Source: Flammeovirgaceae bacterium
GTDB taxonomy: Bacteria; Bacteroidota; Bacteroidia; Cytophagales; Cyclobacteriaceae
Length of the DNA stretch: 64,000 nt
NCBI GenBank assembly: GCA_016712035.1
Contig: JADJRT010000010.1
Span: forward strand, 100,580-164,579
Direction: 5' to 3'
Below the pieces are notes generated by a model. It saw only the letters and a program-made list of their open reading frames with translations. It had not been told where the DNA came from and did not search any database. This document shows, piece after piece, positions 34,611 through 44,947 of this stretch (its first letter is position 1; each line of letters opens with the position of its first letter). A program made the position numbers and the translations under genes.

Positions 34611-37182
34611 ATGACATCCAAATACGAACAAATAGTTGGTGCCCGCTATCACATCTATAATAGCTTATTCCTCAATCTTCCCTTTCAGGAAATCTCGCGT
34701 ACAGGTACACTGTTGCCGCTATTGCACCACTATTGTGAAGAAGGATTTGAAAAGGGTGAATCAGCTATAGAAATTCTGAATCAATTTTTCAGTGATCTTT
34801 TTCCACAGGCGACTAGAGAAGAACAATTTAATCTGCTTTTCAAATTCATTCAATATGTAGAGCGGCAAGTTGCACTCTTTGATTCTATTGAAGATTCTGC
34901 GTTTGAGCAGATCAATGAAACGTCTGGCAAGGGAACTATTACATCCTTGCTACTACGTACAAAATTCGACCGTAAACAAAAAGAATTGATCAAACGATTG
35001 GAAACCTTCAGTTTGCGGACGGTTCTCACGGCTCACCCAACTCAATTTTATCCTGGCCATGTGTTGGGTATTTTAACAGACCTTGAAAAATCCATCCGCG
35101 AAAGCGATCTTCAGCAAATCAATTTACTGATGCAGCAGTTGGGTAAAACGGGCTTCATCAATAAAGACAAACCCACTCCTTACGATGAAGCCCTTAGTTT
35201 GTGTTGGTATCTCGAAAACGTTTTTTATCACGCGATTCCTGAAATCATTCAATCTCTTAGTTCAGACTTGCAAATTCCATTAACAGAATGGAAGAATGAT
35301 CGATTAATTGTAATAGGTTTTTGGCCCGGTGGCGATCGGGATGGAAATCCCTTTGTAAAGAGTAGCACAACACTTCAAGTGGCTGCCAAACTTCAGGACA
35401 GTATTCTGAAATGTTACTACCGCGATTTAAGAACTTTACGCAGACGCCTAACTTTTAGTGGGGTCGATAAGATTGTTATTGCGATAGAGCGAAGGATTTA
35501 CCTCTGGGCTTATGAGGCGGAGCGGGGATACGATAAGGTTGAGGATATGGTGGCTGAACTAATGCTGGCTCGGCAAAAGTTGTTGGACGAACACGATGGT
35601 TTGTTCCTTAATTTGCTCGACTCGTTTATCTTAAAGGTAAAAGTTTTTGGATTTTATTTCGCCAGTCTGGATGTTCGTCAGGACAGTCGTAAGCATGATT
35701 ATGTTTGGTCGCAAATTCTTGATACTTGTTCTAAGAAAGGTTTGACAGTTTCTGCTGCCGAATTCTTTAAACTTTCTTCAAAGGAGCAGATTAACTACTT
35801 GTTGTCGCTAAATCTTTCACTTAATGAAATTCAGTTTGAAGATCCATTTGTTGAAGAGACCTTAAATAGCATCCGAGCCATTGATACAATTCAAAAGAGC
35901 AACGGGGTTACAGGATGCCATCGCTATGTTATTAGTAATTGCCAAAGTGCTTTACATGTAATTGAAGTGTTTGCGCTAGCACACTTGCTTATCGGAAATC
36001 AAGCAGAATTGGAACTCGATGTTGTTCCGTTATTTGAAACAATAGATGACTTGGGTCATGCTCCCGCCATCATGCATGAACTGTACTCCATCGAAGAATA
36101 TCACCATCATTTAGAAAAGAGAAAGGCATATCAAACCATCATGCTTGGATTTTCTGATGGCACAAAGGATGGCGGTTACCTGCGGGCCAATTGGTCCATC
36201 TTCAGAGCAAAAGAAAACCTCACTAACATTTCAAGGAAGCACGGCTTCAAGGCAATATTTTTTGATGGTCGGGGTGGTCCACCAGCACGTGGTGGTGGTA
36301 ATACGCACGATTTCTATGCATCGCTTGGAGATACCATTGAGAATGAAGAAGTGCAGATAACGGTGCAGGGTCAAACGATCAGTTCGAATTTTGGAAAGGT
36401 CGCCTCCTGCAAATTTAATCTGGAACAATTACTTTCGGCAGGATTGGAGGAGGCTGTATCTCAAAGAGATGAAGGCCAGCTTTCGGATGAACAAAAGCAA
36501 GTTTTAGATGACCTTGCGGATATAGGATATAAGTCGTACCTGAGTTTAAAGCATCATCCAAAGTTTGTGCCTTACCTCGAGAATGTAACACCTCTATCAT
36601 ATTTCGGGGATACCAACATTGGCTCGCGCCCAGCGAAAAGAAATGCTTCCGAAGGTTTAAAGTTTGAAAATTTACGTGCCATTCCTTTTTGTTGGTTCTT
36701 GGGCAATGATGAAACAAAATATCCCCGGGTTTTATGGTGTGGGTTCTGCTTTAAAATCAGTAAGTGATAAAATAGGAGTTCAAAAGATGAAATCCTTCTA
36801 TGAAGATTCACTCTTCTTTCGCACCCTGTTGGGTAATAGCATGATGTCTTTGACCAAATCAAATTATCAGGCGACAACCTATTTGGGTAAGGACGAAGAG
36901 TTTGGTGAGTTTTGGAAAAAGATGTATGAGGAGTTTGAGCTTTCGCTCGAACAAGTATTAAAAGTTTCTGGTCAGAAGGGACTGATGGAGAGCAATCCGG
37001 CTATTCGCGATTCGGTTAAGCTTCGGGAGAGAATAGTTTTACCACTGATAGCCATACAACAATTTGCGCTCATGAATTTGCGCAATCTGGATGATAAAAA
37101 TAAAATGTATGAGTCGCGTTATCGTAAATTGATTATCCGATGTATGTTCGGAATTATTAATGCGGCCCGCAATTCAGCCTAA
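34611..37182 (+). CDS. ppc: Phosphoenolpyruvate carboxylase (frame broken)
   Basis: About 856 residues after one repair. The enzyme carboxylates PEP to oxaloacetate, replenishing the TCA cycle. Motifs: TVLTAHPTQFYPGH with a catalytic His, FWPGGDRDGNPFV, FFDGRGGPPARGGGNTHDF with the PEP and bicarbonate loop, and SRPAKRNASEGLKFENLRAIP. The C-terminus RKLIIRCMFGIINAARNSA replaces the classical QNTG end, as in the divergent PEPC group of Bacteroidota. One surplus T in the run 36686-36690 breaks the frame; removing it gives IPFVGSWAMMKQNIPGFYGV. Both sides are well conserved. No other carbon-metabolism gene is adjacent. Confidence 0.93.
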
Positions 37183-37248
37183 GAGGCACACATTAGGAAA
37201 TGAAAGAGGTAGAACTAATTTCGGACAATTGGCAACAATTCTATCTCG

Positions 37249-40200
37249 TTACTTTTTTTGACTATTTATCCATTCTCTTGCATTAACAAACGCTTCTATC
37301 CAAGGGCCAACTTCATCTGCCTTTCGCTGCTGCGGATAATGGCCCCAGTTCCACGGAAAGAGTGAGCGTTCAATATGCGGCATAATGGCCAAATGTCTTC
37401 CATCTTTTGAGCACAGCGCAGCGGTAGAAAAATCTGAGTCATTAGGATTGCCTGGATATTCCGGATAAGTATACGTGGCTGCAATTTGGTAATTCTTATG
37501 AGTCTTCAAATCAAATCTTCCTTCGCCATGAGCTACCCACACGCCCAATTGAGACCCCTCATAGCTAGTAAGCATTACTGAGTTATTTTTTGGGATGCTG
37601 ATTGTAATAAATGTTGATTCAAATTTACCGGAGCCATTGTGATGCATTTTAGGATGCGAACTCATGTCCATATCCTGATAGACCAATCCCAACTCCATCA
37701 TTAACTGACAGCCGTTGCATACACCCAGACTTAGCGTATCCTCACGTTTATAGAAGTTATCCAGTGCAGCCTTAGCTTTCGGATTATAAAGAAAAGCACC
37801 CGCCCAGCCCTTGGCGGAACCCAGCACATCAGAGTTTGAAAACCCGCCAACAAAAACAATAAGATTAACTTCCGTTAAATCTTCGCGACCCGTCATCAAA
37901 TCGGTCATGTGCACATCCTTAACATCGAAGCCAGCCAAGTAAAGTGCGTAAGCCATCTCCCGATCGCCATTAACACCTTTTTCGCGGATGATTGCTGCTT
38001 TGATTCCGGTTGGGGCTCTTCGCTTGGGGTCTATGCCATAGGTGGAAAGCTCACCGTTAAAGGTTGTTTGGAATTTGTATTCTAAAGGTTGCTTGAAAAT
38101 ATTTTCCTTGCGGGTAGCGGCATGACCTTTTGGTCGTTGAAGCTGATCTAATAGGTAAGAAGTTCTAAACCACTTGTCTCTTAAATTATCAATTGGTAAT
38201 TGATAACTGATAATTGATAATTGACGGCTAGCATTTACTTCTCCAATTATCTTGTAGTTAATTCTTTGATTATCCAGCGATATCTTAACACTTTCTGTAT
38301 CGGAGACCTGGATAACAATTCCTGGATTTTCACTAAAAAATGTTTTAATCAAATCATCACCTAAATCTTTTGTACTTATTGACAGGCCAACAGCAGGAAC
38401 AGGAAAACACATTTCGAGTAAGGTGGTAATTAACCCACCGGATGAAATATCATGACCTGATAAAATTTGATTTTGTTTAATAAGTTTTTGAACGGCTTCA
38501 AAACTTTTGACAAAATAAGCTTCGTCTGTAATAGTTGGAGCTTCAGTACCTAATTGATTTACAACCTGGGCAAAACTACTTCCACCTAACTTGAAAGTGT
38601 CTTCTGAGAAATCGATATAAATAAGTTGTGAACCTATTATGGGTTGCAGGGCAGGCGAAATCGTTTTTCGAATATCATCCACTTCGGCTACAGCTGAAAT
38701 GATTACAGTACCCGGAGATAACACAACCTCACCGTTTGGGTACTTCTGCGTCATAGACAAAGAATCCTTTCCAGTTGGGATATTAATACCAAGCTTGCAA
38801 GCAAAATCACTCACCGCTTCAACCGCGGCATAGAGCCGCGCGTTCTCGCCTTTGTTTTTTGCCGGCCACATCCAGTTTGCACTGAGCGAAACACCTTTCA
38901 ATCCATGGGTAAGCGGAGCCCAGATTAGATTTAACAAAGACTCAGCTATGGCTAATTTACTTCCGGCTGCAGCGTCTACCAGTGCAGCGCCTGGTGCATG
39001 ACCAATACCGGTGGCAATTCCCTTATTGCTATTAAAATCCAAGGCCATTACCGAGACATTATTCAACGGAAGTTGAATGGGGCCGCAGGTTTGCTGGGTA
39101 GCCACGCGACCTGTAACAGAGCGATCTACTTTATTCGTTAACCAATCTTTACAGGCAACTGCTTCCAGTTGTAAGACCTGCTCGAGGTAATGGATAAACT
39201 TTGATTCATCGTACGTAATTTCAATAAACTTTTCGTGAGAAGTTTTGTCTTCAAGAATCGTTTTAGGCGAAGAACCAAATAGATGACTTAACGCTAACTC
39301 AACCGGCTTGGTGTGTTTGTTGTTGTCAATAAAGGTAAACTTCTGATCGCCCGTGGCAGTACCCACTACATACATGGGAGCACGTTCACGCTCCGCAGCC
39401 CGCTTCAGCGTTTCTACATCTTTTGCATGCATGGCCACACCCATCCGCTCCTGCGATTCGTTACTGATAATTTCCTTATCGGAAAGGGTAGAATCGCCCA
39501 CAGGCAACTTATCAAGTTCTATGGTGCCACCCGTTGCTTCTAATAATTCTGAAAAGCAATTTAAATGACCACCTGCACCATGATCGTGAATGGAAACAAT
39601 AGGGTTGTTGTTTGATTCAACCATAGCCCGGATCGCATTCATCACACGCTTTTGCATTTCGGGGTTTGATCGTTGCACCGCATTAAGTTCGAGCGCATTC
39701 GCAAACTCGCCTGTAATAACCGAGGATACGGCCGCCCCACCCATACCAATACGATAGTTATCGCCTCCTAATAAAATAATTTTGTCGCCTGTAGTGAGTG
39801 CTTCCTTTTGACTGTCTTTCTCTTTACCGTAACCAACCCCACCCGCTAACATGATTACCTTATCGAATCCAAATTTTTTGTTGTTTTCAAAGTGCTCAAA
39901 GGTGAGCACGCTTCCACCAATCAAAGGCTGGCCAAATTTGTTTCCAAAATCACTGGCCCCATCCGATGCTTTAATCAGAATTTCAGCAGGAGTTTGATAC
40001 AACCACTCGCGCTCCTCAAATTTTTTCTCCCAATCTCGACCGTTATCTAAACGAGGATAAGAAGTAATGTACACCGCTGTTCCCGCTAAAGGCAATGATC
40101 CTTTTCCACCAGCCAATCGGTCCCGAATTTCTCCACCACCCCCGGTAGCGGCACCGTTAAAGGGTTCTACCGTAGTGGGGAAGTTGTGTGTTTCGGCTTT

Positions 40201-40950
40201 TAGGGAAATAACGGAATCAAAGTCATCGATTTTAAAATAATCGGGTACGTCCTGCCTGGCCGGAGCAAACTGCTCAATCCGTGGTCCTTTAATAAAGGCA
40301 ACATTGTCTTTGTATGCCGAAACGATGTAATTGGGATTTTCCTTCGAAGTTTTTTTGATGAGTTGAAAGAGTGTTGATTCCTTCTCCTTACCATCAATAA
40401 TGAAAGTACCGTTAAAGATTTTATGACGGCAATGCTCACTGTTTACCTGCGAGAATCCAAACACTTCGCTATCGGTAAGTTTCCGCCCAAGTTTCCAGCT
40501 AACATCATTCAGGTAATCTATTTCTACCTGGCTAAGTGCCAGGCCTTCCTTTTCGTTATAGGCTTTAATGTCATCAATTTCAATTATAGGCTCGGGGGTA
40601 TGATGTATGGTGAATAGCTCCTGATCTAATCCCTTATAAAGCCGTTGTAACATTCGGTCATGCGGAGCCGATTCATCCTTAACTTCAAAGAACTCTTCGA
40701 TGCGTTCTATTCCTTTAATACCCATGGTTTGCGTAATCTCAACGGCATTCGTGCTCCAGGGAGTTATCATTTCCTTTCTAGGGCCTATAAAATTACCAGT
40801 AAGGGCATGGTCTTTCAGCGGGCGAGCTCCTGCAAAAAGCCAGATTAGTTTTTCATAATCTTGAGTATCAAAAGGTTGGCTGCTTCCAACCGCGTAAAGG
40901 GTGGAGCCGGAAGTCCGAAAGAAGACAATCATAGGAGTGAATGTAAGCAC
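37249..40950 (-). CDS. purL: Phosphoribosylformylglycinamidine synthase
   Basis: A 1233-residue long-type FGAM synthase with the PurS-like N-terminus, two PurM-like halves and a C-terminal class I glutaminase. Motifs: SEHCRHKIFNGTF, KAETHNFPTTVEPFNGAATG, GGVGYGKE, IPTGKDSLSM, and the glutaminase nucleophile LGVCNGCQLMMELG, with HGEGRF and the closing NWGHYPQQ. It makes FGAM from FGAR, Gln and ATP in purine synthesis. At 38186-38226 a palindromic AT-rich repeat is read in frame as QLSIISYQLPID, replacing a variable loop before LRDKWFRTSYLLDQ. The frame is intact through 3.7 kb, in contrast with many neighbours. Confidence 0.96.
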   Translation of the reverse strand: MLTFTPMIVFFRTSGSTLYAVGSSQPFDTQDYEKLIWLFAGARPLKDHALTGNFIGPRKEMITPWSTNAVEITQTMGIKGIERIEEFFEVKDESAPHDRMLQRLYKGLDQELFTIHHTPEPIIEIDDIKAYNEKEGLALSQVEIDYLNDVSWKLGRKLTDSEVFGFSQVNSEHCRHKIFNGTFIIDGKEKESTLFQLIKKTSKENPNYIVSAYKDNVAFIKGPRIEQFAPARQDVPDYFKIDDFDSVISLKAETHNFPTTVEPFNGAATGGGGEIRDRLAGGKGSLPLAGTAVYITSYPRLDNGRDWEKKFEEREWLYQTPAEILIKASDGASDFGNKFGQPLIGGSVLTFEHFENNKKFGFDKVIMLAGGVGYGKEKDSQKEALTTGDKIILLGGDNYRIGMGGAAVSSVITGEFANALELNAVQRSNPEMQKRVMNAIRAMVESNNNPIVSIHDHGAGGHLNCFSELLEATGGTIELDKLPVGDSTLSDKEIISNESQERMGVAMHAKDVETLKRAAERERAPMYVVGTATGDQKFTFIDNNKHTKPVELALSHLFGSSPKTILEDKTSHEKFIEITYDESKFIHYLEQVLQLEAVACKDWLTNKVDRSVTGRVATQQTCGPIQLPLNNVSVMALDFNSNKGIATGIGHAPGAALVDAAAGSKLAIAESLLNLIWAPLTHGLKGVSLSANWMWPAKNKGENARLYAAVEAVSDFACKLGINIPTGKDSLSMTQKYPNGEVVLSPGTVIISAVAEVDDIRKTISPALQPIIGSQLIYIDFSEDTFKLGGSSFAQVVNQLGTEAPTITDEAYFVKSFEAVQKLIKQNQILSGHDISSGGLITTLLEMCFPVPAVGLSISTKDLGDDLIKTFFSENPGIVIQVSDTESVKISLDNQRINYKIIGEVNASRQLSIISYQLPIDNLRDKWFRTSYLLDQLQRPKGHAATRKENIFKQPLEYKFQTTFNGELSTYGIDPKRRAPTGIKAAIIREKGVNGDREMAYALYLAGFDVKDVHMTDLMTGREDLTEVNLIVFVGGFSNSDVLGSAKGWAGAFLYNPKAKAALDNFYKREDTLSLGVCNGCQLMMELGLVYQDMDMSSHPKMHHNGSGKFESTFITISIPKNNSVMLTSYEGSQLGVWVAHGEGRFDLKTHKNYQIAATYTYPEYPGNPNDSDFSTAALCSKDGRHLAIMPHIERSLFPWNWGHYPQQRKADEVGPWIEAFVNAREWINSQKK
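38186..38226. repeat. Palindromic AT-rich repeat inside purL
   Basis: TATCAATT and AATTGATA (with GGT between) form a dyad, followed by further TTGATAA / TAATTGATAATTGA units. This stuttering ATTGATA motif is of the kind usually found between genes, yet here it is translated within purL without breaking the frame. Confidence 0.6.
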
Positions 40951-41042
40951 AAAAATAGGGAAGCTTTCGTGTATTCCATGAGAAATGGGGAGCGATGTTT
41001 ATCAGCCGGGATGAGTTATTTGCCTATTGAATTTTAGTAATG

Positions 41043-41084
41043 AAAAAAGCGCCTGATCGAGTTTACGGTCAGACGCTTTTTTTT
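41043..41084. terminator. Terminator between the small basic gene and purL
   Basis: AAAAAAGCGCCTGA and TCAGACGCTTTTTTTT form a stem with one internal mismatch. T-runs exist on both strands. It lies just downstream of the 33-codon minus-strand gene and upstream of purL, isolating the two. Confidence 0.8.
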
Positions 41085-41102
41085 ACGATGCCAAAATACA
41101 AA

Positions 41103-41204
41103 TCAGCTATTCGCTTTCTTGGCTTTTTTTTCAGCCCGCTTTTCTTTCAAAGTTTTCAGGGGCTTTTTCTTGTCTGATTTCTTAACGTCCATTCCTTTTG
41201 ACAT
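41103..41204 (-). CDS. 33-residue highly basic protein
   Basis: A short ORF, MSKGMDVKKSDKKKPLKT then LKEKRAEKKAKKANS, with 14 Lys/Arg among 33 residues and no hydrophobic part. It has its own ATG and a strong terminator right after the stop. Similar tiny Lys-rich proteins are, to my recollection, annotated as hypothetical in Bacteroidota. RNA or DNA binding is plausible from charge alone. It lies 39 bp downstream of the hydrolase gene on the same strand. Confidence 0.6.
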   Translation of the reverse strand: MSKGMDVKKSDKKKPLKTLKEKRAEKKAKKANS

Positions 41205-41243
41205 AGCTATAAAGTTTTGTTTAGATAAAAGTAATAAAATTTT

Positions 41244-42076
41244 TTAAAACTTCAGGCTCTTTGTAATGATCGGAATGCTTTCAGGGATTACGCCATTATG
41301 CCCGGTTTCGAGAATTTCCAGTTGGTAATCCTTAACAAAATGTAAAAGACGATTCATGTTTTCAGGGGTAATGATTTTATCGTAGCGGCCAGCCAAAAGG
41401 GTTAGTTTAATGGAATGGTTATTTATTACCTGAGCTATGCGCTGGGAGTCAAAATTCAAATGACGAAACACAACCCACGAGTAATAAACCCGTTCGCGTT
41501 TGGTCTGGGTATCCATTTGTGATTGGGCAAAGCGAATCAATCCTTTATCGGCCAGATGCAAGTATTGAAGATACTTTGCTATTTGATTTAACCGGTTTGG
41601 TTTTAAGATCATACTTTTAAAAAACTGGCGAAGTAAAGCGGATAGGTTGCTAAACTATACCAGATGTTGGTTTTGATGCCATCGGGCGCTAAAAGGAAAA
41701 TACGTTCAATTTTTTCTGGAAATAATTCGAGCGTAGCTAACACAAATTTTCCTCCAAGGCTAAATCCTAATAGATTAAATTTTTCGATTTTGTTTTCTCT
41801 GAGGAATTGGTGCAGAATACTACCCCAGATTTCTTTTTCTAAGGCTTGCTCGTCCTGATTCCAGGAACTTCCTCCATGAAAAAATAAGTCGAACGAGTAT
41901 AATGTATTGTTAGTTTCAAGTTCGTTCATCAGGGGATCAAAGACCTCTTTCGTTTGGCCAAAGCCATGAAAGAGTAGCAGAACATTTTTACCTCGTCCTT
42001 TTTTTTGATAAGATAGAACCGAATTGTTGTGGATTAAGGTTTGAAGCATTTTTAAAGCATACCGGCCAGGCACCAT
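41244..42076 (-). CDS. Alpha/beta hydrolase (frame broken)
   Basis: About 277 residues after one repair. The oxyanion region is LLLFHGFGQTKEVFDPL, the nucleophile elbow is LLGFSLGGKFVLATLELFP (Ser in GFSLGG), the acid is probably Asp in LLAGRYDKIITPENM, and the catalytic His is in LEILETGHNGVIPE. The frame breaks in the A-run 41619-41624 (T-run on the coding strand); one more base joins YPLYFASF to MILKPNRLNQIAKYLQYL. An ATG nine codons inside the ORF (MLQTLIHNN) is an alternative start. Substrate unknown. Confidence 0.83.
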
Positions 42077-42135
42077 TCTATATTTATTGGGCGAGAGGAG
42101 TTATACCAGGCTAAGTCCCTTATAAATAATAAAGA

Positions 42136-43194
42136 TTAATCCTTCACCTTATTTAACCCCAGCATATTCAACATCCAATTAGCTAACGGCTTTTCGCGAT
42201 CGCGATTCTTAAGACTCAAATACCACCCCAATTTCTCTATGATCGGAATCTTATGAGTTTCTACAAATTCAATAAGCGTTCCGTCCGGATCTTCTATATA
42301 AGTAAAGTGCCCTGCGGCCTTGCCCATATCAAATGATTGACTGCTATCCACCGTGAAGGCATATCCTTTTGCTTTACAGTTTTCGCGTAAAGCGGCCATG
42401 CCGTTTACATCGAAGCATAAATGAATAAAGCCGAGGTCACCCCACAAGCGGTCTTTGAAAATCTTTTTAGGGGTTATGCCTTTTGCTTCCACCAATTCTA
42501 ATTCTGTGGCGCCTAACAATTTTGAAAATGCCCCCACACGAGGTTTGGCGTGTCGTAGCAGTACTCTTCGCACTTCATTTCCCCCGCCCGGTAATCCACT
42601 TAAATCCGCAAAGGAAGAAGTGACGTCATATACTACTTCTGTATAGCCTAGAATGTCTTGATATAGAGGAAGCGATTTGTCTATGTCGGATACGCCAATC
42701 ATACAACCGCCAATCCCACCCATCGTTTTATTCTCACGTTTAAACCAATTTAATCCTTCAACGATTTCAAAAAGATTACCGTAGGGATCATTCATGAAAA
42801 AATGCAACCGGCCATCGGGCATCTTTTCCGGTTTGCTTACTAAGGTAGCACCCTTGGCTTTTAGTTCATTGTAAGACTCTTGCACATTTCGCGACTTCAT
42901 CTTTACAGCAAATACACCAGTGTCGCCCAGGTGTGGTTGAAACGATGCTGCATTCGGTTTGCGGGAAGTGTATTGCCAAATTTCAAAGCCACCACCGCCT
43001 TGCATATTCATAGCAAGAATGGCAAAACGCTTTTCAGCATTTCCGGCCGTATAACGCGTCATCAAGGAGGCTTCAGCGGCATCTTTAAAAATAGGCACAT
43101 CCATACCAAAATGTTTTCGGTATGTGGCCCAGGCTTCTTCGGCATCATTTACGCCAATTCCTACTTGCTGAATTCCGCTAATTATATAACTCAT
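42136..43194 (-). CDS. Two-domain VOC (glyoxalase/dioxygenase fold) protein
   Basis: A 352-residue protein with two VOC modules: the first at about 1-150 (IQQVGIGVNDAEEAWATYRK, MNDPYGNLFEIVEG), the second at about 160-320 (GGCMIGVSDIDKSLPLYQDI, DLGFIHLCFDVNG, EDPDGTLIEFVETHK). The arrangement resembles 4-hydroxyphenylpyruvate dioxygenase, but the size and motifs differ. Part of a metal site seems kept in module two (His of GFIHLCF, Glu of IEFVE), while the first strand of that module has Cys and not His. A dioxygenase or isomerase is possible; substrate unknown. Single gene, intact frame. Confidence 0.75.
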   Translation of the reverse strand: MSYIISGIQQVGIGVNDAEEAWATYRKHFGMDVPIFKDAAEASLMTRYTAGNAEKRFAILAMNMQGGGGFEIWQYTSRKPNAASFQPHLGDTGVFAVKMKSRNVQESYNELKAKGATLVSKPEKMPDGRLHFFMNDPYGNLFEIVEGLNWFKRENKTMGGIGGCMIGVSDIDKSLPLYQDILGYTEVVYDVTSSFADLSGLPGGGNEVRRVLLRHAKPRVGAFSKLLGATELELVEAKGITPKKIFKDRLWGDLGFIHLCFDVNGMAALRENCKAKGYAFTVDSSQSFDMGKAAGHFTYIEDPDGTLIEFVETHKIPIIEKLGWYLSLKNRDREKPLANWMLNMLGLNKVKD

Positions 43195-43354
43195 GCGCTA
43201 TTATCTGAAGGTTTTAAAGATAATAGATTTTCTCTTTTTTTATGCTAACAATGTATCGAACTAATGAGAATTTTATCTAGGAGGGTTTACCAGATAAGAG
43301 TCAATTACGAGCACAGGATACATTAATATTATAGGTAATTGTTAATTTCAAGAA

Positions 43355-44947
43355 ATGGAAAGCCTGAAGAATTATGTAGCGCGGTTGATTTATTCCAGAG
43401 CCAAGTTGCATGTCGGAATTTCGATGATCTGTTTGTGTGCCTCCCTCTCTTTAGCCGCGCAGTCTTTATCGCAACAGGATATTGAAAGCACAACAAATAA
43501 ATATTTATCAAAAGCAATTTCGGAATTAAATGAATTTCTTTTGTTGGCCAACAACAGTAATTACCCTGCTCAGATAAGGCAAAATCTAACCTGGTGTGTG
43601 GAGGCCATGAAGAAGCGAGGTTTTGAAACAAGGATTCTGTATTCGAAAGATGTGCCTCATGTGTACGCCCAACGACAATACAACGCTAAACTGCCATGGG
43701 TGCTTTTCTATTTACAAATTGATGGACAACTAGCCGATAGTGCAAACTGGAATCAGAAGAATCCCTATGAAGCTACACTGAAACGGAACGTTAACGGCCA
43801 ATGGCAAAGTATTTCGTGGACACAACCCAACGGCTACGATCCGGCATGGAGAATTTTTGCCCGTTCTGCTTCCGATTCGAAAGGACCCGCAATGGCGCTT
43901 TTGTCATCACTCGATATCCTGAAAGAATTGAAAGTCACGCCCGCCTTCAACATCAAAATAATTATGGATTTTCAGGAGGAACTTAGGTCTCCCTTACTAC
44001 CACAACTTGTAACCGCTAATAAAGATTTGTTACAGGCTAAAATGGTTTTAATCATGGATGACACACGGCATGTATCAAACCTTCCCACGTTAAACTTCGG
44101 TGCCAGGGGTATTGCAACGATTCAATTGAAAGTATTTGGTCCGCGAAATGATCTTCACAGCGGCCAGTATGGCAACTATGCACCTAATCCGGTATTTACG
44201 TTGGCTCAGCTGCTGGCGGGTATGAAGGATGATTCTGGTCGGGTACTCATCCCGCATTACTATGATGGCGTAGATTTATCGGAACAGGAGTTGGCCATGA
44301 TTAATGAGATGCCGGGCGATGACAACAAACTAAATAAAAAATTGGGGATAGCCAGGCCCGATCAGGTTGGTCATACGTATGAAGAATCTCTTCAATATCC
44401 TTCACTCAATATTCGAGGCATTAGTGCCGGCTCAGTAGAGGATGAAGTGCGCACCATTATCCCATCGCAAGCTATTGTCGAATTAGGCCTAAGGCTTGTG
44501 CCGGAAACTGACGGGGAGCGAATGGTTAGTCTTATTAAAAATTACATTGCAGATCAGGGATTTTATTTTGTTAAAGACTCACCTACCGAAGAAGAACGAG
44601 ACAAGTTTAACAAACTGATTTCTTTTGAGTATAGGATTGGGTCAAAGCCATTTCGAACTGATTTAAACTCGTGGGCTGGTGTGTGGCTTGGTAAAGCGAT
44701 GGATCGAACTTTTGGTCAAGGTCAGTATGTAAAGCAGCGCACAACCGGTGGCTCTCAACCCATTGAATCATTCATCACTACCTTAAATATTCCCGCGGTT
44801 TCATTGCGGTTTCCAAATCCGGATAATAACATCCATGCGGCTAACGAAAACCTGGCTATTGGAAGTTTTCTGGAAGGGATACAAATCTGCCTGAGCGAGT
44901 TACCCCAAAAGATGAATTGGAGGCCAACGCAGGTATTGCCACCATAA
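43355..44947 (+). CDS. M20 family metallodipeptidase, exported
   Basis: A 530-residue zinc peptidase with an N-terminal hydrophobic export segment (VGISMICLCASLSLAAQS at about residues 27-44). Metal- and catalysis-linked motifs are FARSASDSKGPAMALLSSL (Asp ligand), IMDFQEELRSPLLPQL (Glu pair), MVLIMDDTRH and FGPRNDLHSGQYGNYAPNP from the dimerisation domain. RTTGGSQPIESFITTL and the late PNPDNNIHAANENLAIG with a His ligand end the catalytic domain. It likely hydrolyses dipeptides in the periplasm. The next gene, a permease, starts within its last 31 bases. Confidence 0.87.
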   Translation: MESLKNYVARLIYSRAKLHVGISMICLCASLSLAAQSLSQQDIESTTNKYLSKAISELNEFLLLANNSNYPAQIRQNLTWCVEAMKKRGFETRILYSKDVPHVYAQRQYNAKLPWVLFYLQIDGQLADSANWNQKNPYEATLKRNVNGQWQSISWTQPNGYDPAWRIFARSASDSKGPAMALLSSLDILKELKVTPAFNIKIIMDFQEELRSPLLPQLVTANKDLLQAKMVLIMDDTRHVSNLPTLNFGARGIATIQLKVFGPRNDLHSGQYGNYAPNPVFTLAQLLAGMKDDSGRVLIPHYYDGVDLSEQELAMINEMPGDDNKLNKKLGIARPDQVGHTYEESLQYPSLNIRGISAGSVEDEVRTIIPSQAIVELGLRLVPETDGERMVSLIKNYIADQGFYFVKDSPTEEERDKFNKLISFEYRIGSKPFRTDLNSWAGVWLGKAMDRTFGQGQYVKQRTTGGSQPIESFITTLNIPAVSLRFPNPDNNIHAANENLAIGSFLEGIQICLSELPQKMNWRPTQVLPP

